This document shows positions 16,655 through 23,560 of a DNA stretch of 47,928 nt, piece after piece (the stretch's first letter is position 1; the number at the start of each line of letters is the position of its first letter). The DNA is from Bacteroidaceae bacterium (GTDB lineage Bacteria; Bacteroidota; Bacteroidia; Bacteroidales; Bacteroidaceae). The notes under the pieces are model-generated. The model saw only the letters and a program-made list of their open reading frames with translations. It made no database searches and had not been told where the DNA came from. The stretch is taken from NCBI GenBank assembly GCA_017551845.1, contig JAFZKR010000066.1, forward strand, positions 1 to 47,928. The letters are read 5' to 3'. Position numbers and translations under genes: made by a program.

Positions 16655-17848
16655 ATGTTCAGACAATTGAGTGACAAGGTCAGATATATAGGCGTGGATG
16701 ACCTGGATTGTGATTTATTTGAGAGCCAGTACATAGTACCCGAAGGAATTTCGTATAACTCCTATCTCGTTTGTGATTCCATGACGGCGGTCCTGGACAC
16801 AGTGGATGCACGGAAGGGGGAAGTTTGGCTGAAGAACCTGGATGAGGCTCTTGAAGGGCGTACACTGGATTATCTTGTGGTGCATCACATGGAACCGGAC
16901 CATTCGGCTATGATTGGTGTCCTACTTGAAAAATACAGTGAAATGAAGATAGTGGCCAGCGCCAAGGCTCTCCAGATGATACCTCAGTTTTTTGAGAAGA
17001 TATCACTTGAGGGACGTACAGTTGCAGTGAAAGAGGGTGATGTGCTGGACTTGGGTACACACAAGCTGGAGTTCATTGCCGCTCCTATGATTCACTGGCC
17101 TGAGGTGGTGATGTCGTTCGATTCTTCTGACGGAACCCTATATAGCGCCGATGCTTTCGGCAAGTTCGGGGCTTTGGAAAAATGTGGTTTCTATGGCAGA
17201 GATGATGATGACTGGTCATGCGAGGCACGCCGTTACTATTTCAACATTGTCGGCAAGTACGGGGCTCAGGTCAAGGCACTGCTTGCCAAGGTGTCACTCA
17301 GGAATGTGAAATCCATCAGACCTCTGCATGGTCCTCTGCTTGAGGATAACCTTGAGGACTACATAAGCCTGTACGGTACATGGAGCAGTTATATGCCTGA
17401 GACAGAGGGAGTGTTCATAGCGTGCGCTTCAATCCACGGAGGCACCATGGAAGTGGCGAGAAAGCTTGAGGAACTCTTGTCGGCCAAAGGTATGAAAACC
17501 TCCCTTAGCGATATCTGCCGTTCTGATTTTGCTGAGAATGTTGAAGATGCGTTCCGCTATTCCGGGATGATACTGGCGGCCTCATCATATGACGGAGGAC
17601 TTTTCACACCTATGCATGAGTTTCTTCATCGTCTCCAGATAAAGGGTTATTCCAACCGTACTGTAGGTCTTGTGGAGAACGGCTCATGGGCACCTTCGGC
17701 CGGCAGGGTCATGAAGGAGATGCTTGGCACCATGAAGAATGTAACGGTCATTGACCCGATAGTGACTATCCGCAGCAGGATGAAGGCTCAGGATATGGAT
17801 AGCCTGTGCAAACTGGCCGATATAATTGGAGATGCAACAAAGAAATGA
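16655..17848 (+). CDS. FprA-type A flavoprotein (flavodiiron O2/NO reductase)
   Basis: A cytoplasmic flavodiiron protein that reduces O2 to water or NO to N2O. The N-terminal metallo-beta-lactamase-like domain has a complete diiron site: His78, Glu80, Asp82 and His83 in HHMEPDHS, His147 in MIHWPE, Asp166 in SADAFG and His225 in LHGPLL. The C-terminal flavodoxin domain (about 255-395) binds FMN (IACASIHGGTMEVA, AASSYDGGLFTP, VENGSWAP). The length of 397 residues is typical, with no fused rubredoxin. Its position between a membrane AraC regulator and aminopeptidase P suggests an oxygen-defence unit in an anaerobe. Confidence 0.93.
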   Translation: MFRQLSDKVRYIGVDDLDCDLFESQYIVPEGISYNSYLVCDSMTAVLDTVDARKGEVWLKNLDEALEGRTLDYLVVHHMEPDHSAMIGVLLEKYSEMKIVASAKALQMIPQFFEKISLEGRTVAVKEGDVLDLGTHKLEFIAAPMIHWPEVVMSFDSSDGTLYSADAFGKFGALEKCGFYGRDDDDWSCEARRYYFNIVGKYGAQVKALLAKVSLRNVKSIRPLHGPLLEDNLEDYISLYGTWSSYMPETEGVFIACASIHGGTMEVARKLEELLSAKGMKTSLSDICRSDFAENVEDAFRYSGMILAASSYDGGLFTPMHEFLHRLQIKGYSNRTVGLVENGSWAPSAGRVMKEMLGTMKNVTVIDPIVTIRSRMKAQDMDSLCKLADIIGDATKK

Positions 17849-17851
17849 TTC

Positions 17852-19639
17852 ATGATAAAGGAGAGAATTGAGGAGCTGCGACGTCTGATGTCCGAATGGG
17901 GCTGGGACGCATCAGTAACGGTGGGTTCGGATCCTCATGGTAGCGAATATACTCCTCAGCATTGGTGTCAGAGGAGGTTCATCAGCGGTTTTACCGGGTC
18001 GGCCGGTACGGTGATCGTTACCCGAAATCATGCCGGATTGTGGACTGATTCCCGATATTGGATTCAGGCATCACGTGAACTTGAAGGCAGCGGTATAGAA
18101 CTCCACAAGACAGTTTCGGTTGAAGACCGGACATGGATGGAGTGGCTTGCGGACAATGTGGATGAAGGCGGCGTAATAGGTGTTGACGGACTCTGCATGA
18201 GTATGGGCGATGCATCGGAATTACAGCGTCTCGCGGGCCGGAGAGAAGCAATGGTGGTTTCCAAACCTGATTTCCTTGAAGATATGTGGCCTGACAGACC
18301 TGTATTGCCGAATGATCCGGTCTGGATATATGAGGACTGTTATGCAGGCTTGAGCAGGGAGGAAAAGCTTGGATATTTGAGGAAGGAGATGGATTTATCA
18401 GGATGTAGGTACATGCTGGTGAGCTGTCTGGATGAGATTGCATGGCTTCTCAACATCCGTTCCAATGATGTGCTTTACTGCCCATTCGTCATCTCATTTG
18501 CAATTGTAGGCCCATCGCAGACTTGGCTGTTCGCAATGGAATCCAAGTTCCCTGCTGAGGTCAGGAAAGTCCTCGCGGAATCAGGGGTGGAGATACTTCC
18601 GTATAGCAAAGTGAGCGAATTCATAGGTTATATGAAACCTGAAGGCAGGATTCTCATCTGCCCTTCGTCACTCAATTTTGAGATAGAGCAGGCTGTAGAG
18701 AGAGTCTTCGGTCCTGACGGTACAGTGGCTGCAGTCTCTCCGATAGGGGTTATGAAGGCGGTCAAGAACTCAACGGAGATAGAGGGATTCCGTAAGGCAT
18801 ATATTCAGGACGGAGTTGCCCAGACGCGTTTCTTCCATTGGTTGGAGGATGAGATGGCCGCCGGGCATCAGGTAACGGAATCGGATGCGTCGGACAAACT
18901 GCATGAATTCAGGGCTTCTATGCCAGGGTTCATTGATGAGAGCTTCGAGACCATATCGGCCTATGGAGCCAATTCCGCATTGCCTCATTACTCTACGGTG
19001 AGAGGGGAGGACGCTCTTCTTGAACCTCATGGACTATATCTCAACGACAGTGGCGCCCATTACCGTGGAGGCACTACCGACATTACAAGAACTGTTCCGC
19101 TCGGACCTTTGACGGAGCTGGAAAAGGAGGATTATACCATCTGTCTGAAAGCTATGATTGACCTTGCTATGGCTGTTTTTCCGGAGGGTACTCCCGGTGC
19201 AAGGCTTGATGCCGTGTCGCGCAGGCCGTTATGGCAGACAAGACGAAATTTCGGACATGGTACCGGTCATGGAGTGGGAAATGTGCTTTCCGTGCATGAG
19301 GGGCCACAGGCTATAAGGCAGAACCTTAATCCTCAGCCTTTGTTGCCAGGAATGATAACATCCGATGAGCCGGGAATATACAGGGAAGGATTACATGGTA
19401 TCCGTCATGAGAACATGATTCTTTGTGTCAGGGATTGTGAGAACGTATTCGGCAGTTGGCTTTCGTTTGAAACACTTACACGTACATACATAGATACATC
19501 GGCAGTTATTACAGAACTCCTCGATGTGGCTGAACGGGATTGGCTCAACTCATTCAACAGGACTGTTGCAACTGCGATATGTCCTCTTCTTGATGACAAA
19601 GATGCTTTATGGCTGAAATCAAAGACTGCACCGGTATAA
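17852..19639 (+). CDS. pepP: Xaa-Pro aminopeptidase (aminopeptidase P, M24B)
   Basis: A 595-residue cytoplasmic metallopeptidase that removes N-terminal residues preceding proline. It has the three-domain aminopeptidase P layout: creatinase-like N-domain with FISGFTGSAGT and LWTDSRYW, a middle domain, and a pita-bread catalytic domain. The dinuclear metal ligands are intact: Asp399 (LNDSGAHY), Asp410 (GTTDITRT), His473 (GTGHGVGN), Glu506 (SDEPGIY) and Glu520 (RHENM). It begins 3 nt after the flavodiiron gene stop, so it is cotranscribed. Length and motifs match the eukaryote-like long form common in Bacteroidetes. Confidence 0.93.
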   Translation: MIKERIEELRRLMSEWGWDASVTVGSDPHGSEYTPQHWCQRRFISGFTGSAGTVIVTRNHAGLWTDSRYWIQASRELEGSGIELHKTVSVEDRTWMEWLADNVDEGGVIGVDGLCMSMGDASELQRLAGRREAMVVSKPDFLEDMWPDRPVLPNDPVWIYEDCYAGLSREEKLGYLRKEMDLSGCRYMLVSCLDEIAWLLNIRSNDVLYCPFVISFAIVGPSQTWLFAMESKFPAEVRKVLAESGVEILPYSKVSEFIGYMKPEGRILICPSSLNFEIEQAVERVFGPDGTVAAVSPIGVMKAVKNSTEIEGFRKAYIQDGVAQTRFFHWLEDEMAAGHQVTESDASDKLHEFRASMPGFIDESFETISAYGANSALPHYSTVRGEDALLEPHGLYLNDSGAHYRGGTTDITRTVPLGPLTELEKEDYTICLKAMIDLAMAVFPEGTPGARLDAVSRRPLWQTRRNFGHGTGHGVGNVLSVHEGPQAIRQNLNPQPLLPGMITSDEPGIYREGLHGIRHENMILCVRDCENVFGSWLSFETLTRTYIDTSAVITELLDVAERDWLNSFNRTVATAICPLLDDKDALWLKSKTAPV

Positions 19640-19676
19640 AAAACAAGAGACCCGCTACCAAAGCGGATCTTCCTGT
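19638..19676 (-). terminator. Intrinsic terminator on the minus strand
   Basis: Read on the minus strand, ACAGGAAGATCCGCT (19676-19662), loop TTGGT and AGCGGGTCTCTTGT (19656-19643) form a 14-bp stem with one bulge and two G-U pairs, followed by TTTTTT (19643-19638). It overlaps the stop of pepP on the other strand but is oriented to end a minus-strand transcript. Confidence 0.65.
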
Positions 19677-19678
19677 TC

Positions 19679-19756
19679 TCAATAGTCCTTTTCCAATAAT
19701 TGAAATAAATTAGATGAACCGATCTCACGACCAATCTTCTCTCTCCTTGTTTGCAT
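19679..19756 (-). CDS. Candidate 25-residue small protein gene
   Basis: A tiny ORF starts MQTRREKIGREIG and ends LFQLLEKDY before a TGA at 19681-19679. The peptide is charged and could form an amphipathic helix; no signal or membrane segment is seen. It sits exactly between a consensus TATCTTTG -7 box (19766-19759), which ends 2 nt before the ATG, and a strong terminator stem that starts 2 nt after the stop. This would be a leaderless mRNA of about 115 nt. I do not recognise the family. The alternative is a non-coding RNA with a chance ORF. Confidence 0.45.
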   Translation of the reverse strand: MQTRREKIGREIGSSNLFQLLEKDY

Positions 19757-19758
19757 TG

Positions 19759-19766
19759 CAAAGATA
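19759..19766 (-). promoter_or_regulatory. -7 box of a minus-strand mini-transcript
   Basis: On the minus strand it reads TATCTTTG, an exact TAnnTTTG match. No TTTG was found at the expected -33 distance, so support is from the -7 box and the downstream terminator. Confidence 0.4.
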
Positions 19767-19885
19767 TAATAATAACCGAAGATTAGTGTGGTAATTTTCA
19801 TCATTTATTGTGTAAAAATCATCAGTTTTTCCTATTATTACTACATGATCATAAAAAAGCTGTCAGGAGAATGGCTCGTCATGCA

Positions 19886-19955
19886 ATAAAACAGAAGAGC
19901 GGGACTTCACAGTTCCGCTCAACTTGAAATAAAATCTAATACCATGAAAAACACG
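19886..19955 (-). ncRNA. Candidate short minus-strand RNA
   Basis: Downstream of a well-spaced promoter (19989-19959) about 35 nt of AU-rich sequence lead into a hairpin GAGCGGAAC-TGTGAA-GTCCCGCTC (19920-19897, one G-U pair), followed by U-rich TTCTGTTTTATT. A transcript of about 70 nt is predicted. It contains only an 8-11 codon ORF, so a small RNA or an attenuated leader is more likely than a protein gene. Confidence 0.35.
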
Positions 19956-19958
19956 ATG

Positions 19959-19989
19959 CAAATATAATACAGTTATTCTGTCTGTCCAA
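19959..19989 (-). promoter_or_regulatory. Minus-strand promoter with -33 and -7 elements
   Basis: On the minus strand, TTG (19989-19987), a 20-bp spacer and TATATTTG (19966-19959) fit the Bacteroidetes promoter. It is divergent from the promoter of the pseudouridine synthase gene and faces an intergenic region with no annotated gene on that strand. Confidence 0.5.
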
Positions 19990-20006
19990 GATTTAGCGAG
20001 TTTTTT

Positions 20007-20014
20007 TAATTTTG
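20007..20014 (+). promoter_or_regulatory. -7 box of the pseudouridine synthase gene
   Basis: TAATTTTG matches the consensus exactly. It lies 47 nt before the ATG at 20062 and overlaps the region of the upstream GTG at 20017, which therefore cannot be the translation start. Confidence 0.5.
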
Positions 20015-20061
20015 CAGTGTTAATTTGTGAAAATGCAGCATACAATTTAATAAATAAATGT

Positions 20062-20970
20062 ATGAAATCAGCCAGTCCGGGTCATTATACGCCTGATAAT
20101 GTCAAAAATTTCAAGGTTGAGAAGGAGAACACTCTTCTTCCTTTCCTTTATTCTGTTTTGGACAATCTCAGCAGAACAGAAGTAAAATCTATGCTTAAAT
20201 ACAGACATGTAGCGATACAGGGTAAAGCTGTAACCCAGTTCGATACTCCATTGGAACCTGGCGATACGGTTCAGGTCAATTTCGGACGCTCATTCTATAA
20301 ATTCAATAATCCGCAGGTAAGGATAATGTATGAGGATGACTGGATTATTGTTATTGAAAAAGCGTCAGGGCTCCTGTCGGTAGCCAATGACAATTCAAAG
20401 GACAGGAACGCTTTCCGTATAGTAGAGGATTATGTGCGTCATTCCAAGCCTGACGCCAAACTATATGTGTGCCACAGGCTTGACCAGTTTACGTCCGGAA
20501 TACTGATGTTCTCCAAAAACGGAGAGCTTACCAGAGAACTTCGTTCCAACTGGGATTTCTATGTGAAGGAGCGCAGGTATATGTGCGTGACTGAAAATGT
20601 TCCTGCAGTGAAGGAGGATACTTTAGAGAGTTTCCTGGTCCAGAACTCACGTATGCAGATGTTTTCCACCGATAACGAAGAGGAAGGGAGCAGGGCAGTA
20701 ACCCATTATAGGGTGATACAGTCACGAGGAAGATATGCTTTGGTGGATGTGGAGATATTCACCGGAAAAAAGAACCAGATCAGGGTTCACATGTCAGAGA
20801 TAGGTTGCCCTATTGCGGGTGATATCAAATATGGTGCTGAAACGAATCCCGCAAGACGTCTGATGCTCCACAACTACAGGTTTGCATTTATTCATCCTGT
20901 AACCGGCGAACTTATGCGTTTTTCGCTCTCTACACCTCCAATGTTCAGAAAATTGACATCAGAAAAATGA
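20062..20970 (+). CDS. RluA-family 23S rRNA/tRNA pseudouridine synthase
   Basis: An enzyme that isomerises specific uridines to pseudouridine in structured RNA. An N-terminal S4-like RNA-binding domain covers about residues 20-85 (LSRTEVKSMLKYRHVAIQG). The catalytic domain contains HRLDQFTSGILMFSK, with the catalytic Asp141, plus GKKNQIRVHMSEIGCPIAGD and RLMLHNYRFAFIHP. The length of 302 residues is normal. The target uridine cannot be told from sequence. The ATG at 20062 is chosen because a -7 box lies at 20007-20014. It overlaps the flavin reductase gene by 4 nt (ATGA), indicating translational coupling. Confidence 0.9.
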   Translation: MKSASPGHYTPDNVKNFKVEKENTLLPFLYSVLDNLSRTEVKSMLKYRHVAIQGKAVTQFDTPLEPGDTVQVNFGRSFYKFNNPQVRIMYEDDWIIVIEKASGLLSVANDNSKDRNAFRIVEDYVRHSKPDAKLYVCHRLDQFTSGILMFSKNGELTRELRSNWDFYVKERRYMCVTENVPAVKEDTLESFLVQNSRMQMFSTDNEEEGSRAVTHYRVIQSRGRYALVDVEIFTGKKNQIRVHMSEIGCPIAGDIKYGAETNPARRLMLHNYRFAFIHPVTGELMRFSLSTPPMFRKLTSEK

Positions 20971-21557
20971 AAAAAAGAAGTTTCAAGCCGGGGACAATGA
21001 TATATCCGCTTCCGGCTGTCCTTGTCAGTTGCGGCGCAGTGCCCGATGAGTACAACGTATTGACGGTTTCATGGACAGGAACAATATGCAGCAATCCTCC
21101 CATGTGCTATATTTCAGTACGTCCGGAGAGATATTCATACGATATTATCAAGAGAAACGGGTGCTTTGTGATAAACCTGACGAACAAGGCTCTTGCACGC
21201 GCGACTGACCTGTGCGGGGTTCGTTCCGGACGCGATTGTGACAAGTTCAGTATGGCGGGTATCACCCCCGGCAAGGCGGAAAAGGTTGACGCACCTACAG
21301 TAGAGGAGGCACCGGTGTCGATAGAGTGCAAGGTAGTGGAGATTAAGCCGCTTGGTTCACATGACATGTTCATTGCCGAGGTGGTGAATGTCCTGGTCGA
21401 TGAGCGGTTCATTGACGATGACGACAAGATTGACATGGCGGCCATGAACCTTATCGCCTACTCCCACGGCGAATATTTTGATGTAACGAATCCGGCCGGT
21501 TTTTTCGGATGGTCCGTCCGTAGGAAAAAGGTTATCCGCCGTGAACGCAAAGGTTAG
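20967..21557 (+). CDS. Flavin reductase-like FMN-binding protein
   Basis: A 196-residue flavin reductase-like (DIM6/NTAB split-barrel) protein, expected to bind FMN and use NAD(P)H to supply or transfer electrons. Family features are YNVLTVSWTGTICSNPPMCY near residue 28, VRPERYSYDIIKRNGCFVINL at 50-70 (given in part), RSGRDCDKF and the C-terminal SHGEYFDV. The partner enzyme is unknown. It overlaps the pseudouridine synthase gene by 4 nt upstream and the convergent dsbD gene by 4 nt at its 3' end. Confidence 0.88.
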   Translation: MKKRSFKPGTMIYPLPAVLVSCGAVPDEYNVLTVSWTGTICSNPPMCYISVRPERYSYDIIKRNGCFVINLTNKALARATDLCGVRSGRDCDKFSMAGITPGKAEKVDAPTVEEAPVSIECKVVEIKPLGSHDMFIAEVVNVLVDERFIDDDDKIDMAAMNLIAYSHGEYFDVTNPAGFFGWSVRRKKVIRRERKG

Positions 21558-23470
21558 AGGCCTGATTCCAGAAAACTGAGGAATGATTTGACATCCGTAT
21601 CAAATGTGTATGGTCCTGCCTTCAGGCGGCCTTCGGAATCGGTAATCACATAAAAAGGCTGTGCATTGGCACCGAACTTGTAGCGTTGAAGCAGGCTCCA
21701 TTTGTCGCCGGTAGTGCGTATCTTCACGTTGCTGCCGTTTTCGTTGATCGTGACCGGTTTTGGGAGAGGTGTTTTGTCATCGACGTACAGCGAGACGAGT
21801 ATGAAGCGGTTGCGGATGAGTCGGGCCACCTGCGGGTCACTCCATACGGCAGCCTCCATCTTGCGGCAGTTCACGCATCCGTATCCTGTAAAATCAATCA
21901 TTACGGGTTTGCCGCTTGAGGATGATGCCTTTAGTGCTTCGTCATAATCAGTGAACTGCGGTTCAACGGTATTGCTGTTCTTGCCGAAGAGCTGTGTGCT
22001 CATAGGTGGTGTGAAGGCGCTTATCCCCTTGAGCGGTGCCCCCCTGAGACCGGGAATAAGCACGGCTGCGAATAAGAATGAGGCAAGCGCCAAGACAATG
22101 GAAAGTGTGCCGGGCTTGGTTTTATTTTCATTTTTCCTGAACCGTAATAATCCCAGAAGATATAGTCCCAGCATCAATGCCATTATTATCCAGAGCAGAA
22201 TGAAAATATCGCGAGGAAGGATTCCCCAACCGTATGCCATATCGGCTACGGAGAGGAATTTGAGGGCAAAAGCCAATTCCACAAATCCGAGTGTTACCTT
22301 GACCTTGTCCATCCAGCCGCCAGATCTGGGGAGTGACTTGAGCCAGCCGGGGAACATGGCAAAAAGGGCGAAGGGTATGGCTAGCGCCATTGAAAACCCC
22401 AACATTCCTACGGTGGGAGCGAGTATGTTTCCTGACGATGCCGCATCGACTAACAGGAAACCAATAATGGGTCCGGTACAAGAGAATGACACTATGGTGA
22501 GTGTAAGCGCCATGAAGAAAATGCCTCCTATGCCGCCTGAGGTGGAACGGCGGTCAGTGCCTGTACTCCATCCGGAGGGCAGGGTGATTTCGAACAGGCC
22601 AAAGAAAGACAATGCGAATACAACCAGAACAAGAAAGAATACTATATTCACAATGGCATTGGTGGCCAAAGAGTTGAGCGCATTCGCCCCAAATACCAGA
22701 GTAATGATAAGCCCGAGTGTGACATAGACGGTAATAATGAAGAAACCGTAGAGTATGGCGTCCCTGATACCGCTTTTCCTGTCTTGAGACCTTTTGAGGA
22801 AAAAACTGACTGTCATAGGTATAATGGGCCATACGCAGGGAGTAAGCAGTGCAATCAGTCCGCCTATGAAGCTTGTGAGCAGCAATCCGAGCAGACCGTT
22901 ACGTCCCTTTGAAAGAGCTCCTTTAGGGTAAGATACAGGCTTCCATAGTTCTGCATCATAGCCGTCAATTTGTGAAATGCCGTAGCCGGAGTCCGTATGG
23001 GCAGAAGCCTCTGCATGGCCGGATGAATGGTTGAATTCGGAATATTGAGGCGGCAGGCAACTCTCGTCATTGCAGGCTCCGTAGGTGAGAGCGCCTTCAA
23101 TGTGCCATTCGGGAGCGGTGAGTACAAAATCTTGGATGAAAGTGACTTTGTTTTCGAAATAACGGAGATTCATATCGAATACGGCATCGTATTGCTCCTT
23201 CTCGTCTCCTGTGAAATGCAGTTCCCGGACAGGAGAAGCACCCGATATGGAATCAAATCGTATTTCGGCTGAAACAGGTCCTCCGTCCTGTATGGATGTC
23301 GAATAGACGTGCCATCCCTGAGCTATGTCAAGTGTGAAATGTATGCTTACAGTGTCGGCGGCAACCTTTGTCAATGACTCTCTTGCTTTGACCGGTACGG
23401 AAGAATTAAAAAACTGGGGTGCTGATAGAAGCAGGCCCAGGCATGTTGACAGAAAGGCTGACAGTATCAT
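21554..23470 (-). CDS. dsbD: Thiol:disulfide interchange protein DsbD
   Basis: A 638-residue inner-membrane reductant conduit that moves electrons from cytoplasmic thioredoxin to periplasmic disulfide isomerases and apocytochromes. All three modules are present: a periplasmic N-terminal domain with Cys133 and Cys138 (GACNDESCLPP), a membrane domain of about eight helices with the conserved LLTPCVWP and SFSCTGPIIG cysteines, and a C-terminal thioredoxin domain with Cys532-Val-Asn-Cys535. The C-terminal end reads PFYVITDSEGR. It is divergent from the S9 peptidase gene; a TAATTTCG box on the minus strand (23500-23493) lies 23-30 nt upstream of its ATG. Confidence 0.93.
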   Translation of the reverse strand: MILSAFLSTCLGLLLSAPQFFNSSVPVKARESLTKVAADTVSIHFTLDIAQGWHVYSTSIQDGGPVSAEIRFDSISGASPVRELHFTGDEKEQYDAVFDMNLRYFENKVTFIQDFVLTAPEWHIEGALTYGACNDESCLPPQYSEFNHSSGHAEASAHTDSGYGISQIDGYDAELWKPVSYPKGALSKGRNGLLGLLLTSFIGGLIALLTPCVWPIIPMTVSFFLKRSQDRKSGIRDAILYGFFIITVYVTLGLIITLVFGANALNSLATNAIVNIVFFLVLVVFALSFFGLFEITLPSGWSTGTDRRSTSGGIGGIFFMALTLTIVSFSCTGPIIGFLLVDAASSGNILAPTVGMLGFSMALAIPFALFAMFPGWLKSLPRSGGWMDKVKVTLGFVELAFALKFLSVADMAYGWGILPRDIFILLWIIMALMLGLYLLGLLRFRKNENKTKPGTLSIVLALASFLFAAVLIPGLRGAPLKGISAFTPPMSTQLFGKNSNTVEPQFTDYDEALKASSSSGKPVMIDFTGYGCVNCRKMEAAVWSDPQVARLIRNRFILVSLYVDDKTPLPKPVTINENGSNVKIRTTGDKWSLLQRYKFGANAQPFYVITDSEGRLKAGPYTFDTDVKSFLSFLESGL

Positions 23471-23560
23471 GTCCGATGTTTTTTACAGACGGCGAAATTA
23501 AAAAAAAACGGTGAGAATGAAGAATTCTTTATATCTTCGCATTAAATAATCAGGTTCATT

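Noticed and set aside
19405..19761. Minus-strand 118-codon ORF across the pepP end
   Set aside because: It starts at a TTG inside the -7 box and runs through the strong terminator into pepP antisense; the 25-codon ATG frame fits the signals better.
21951..22727. Plus-strand 258-codon ORF
   Set aside because: It lies wholly opposite dsbD and has no family features; a shadow of the real gene.
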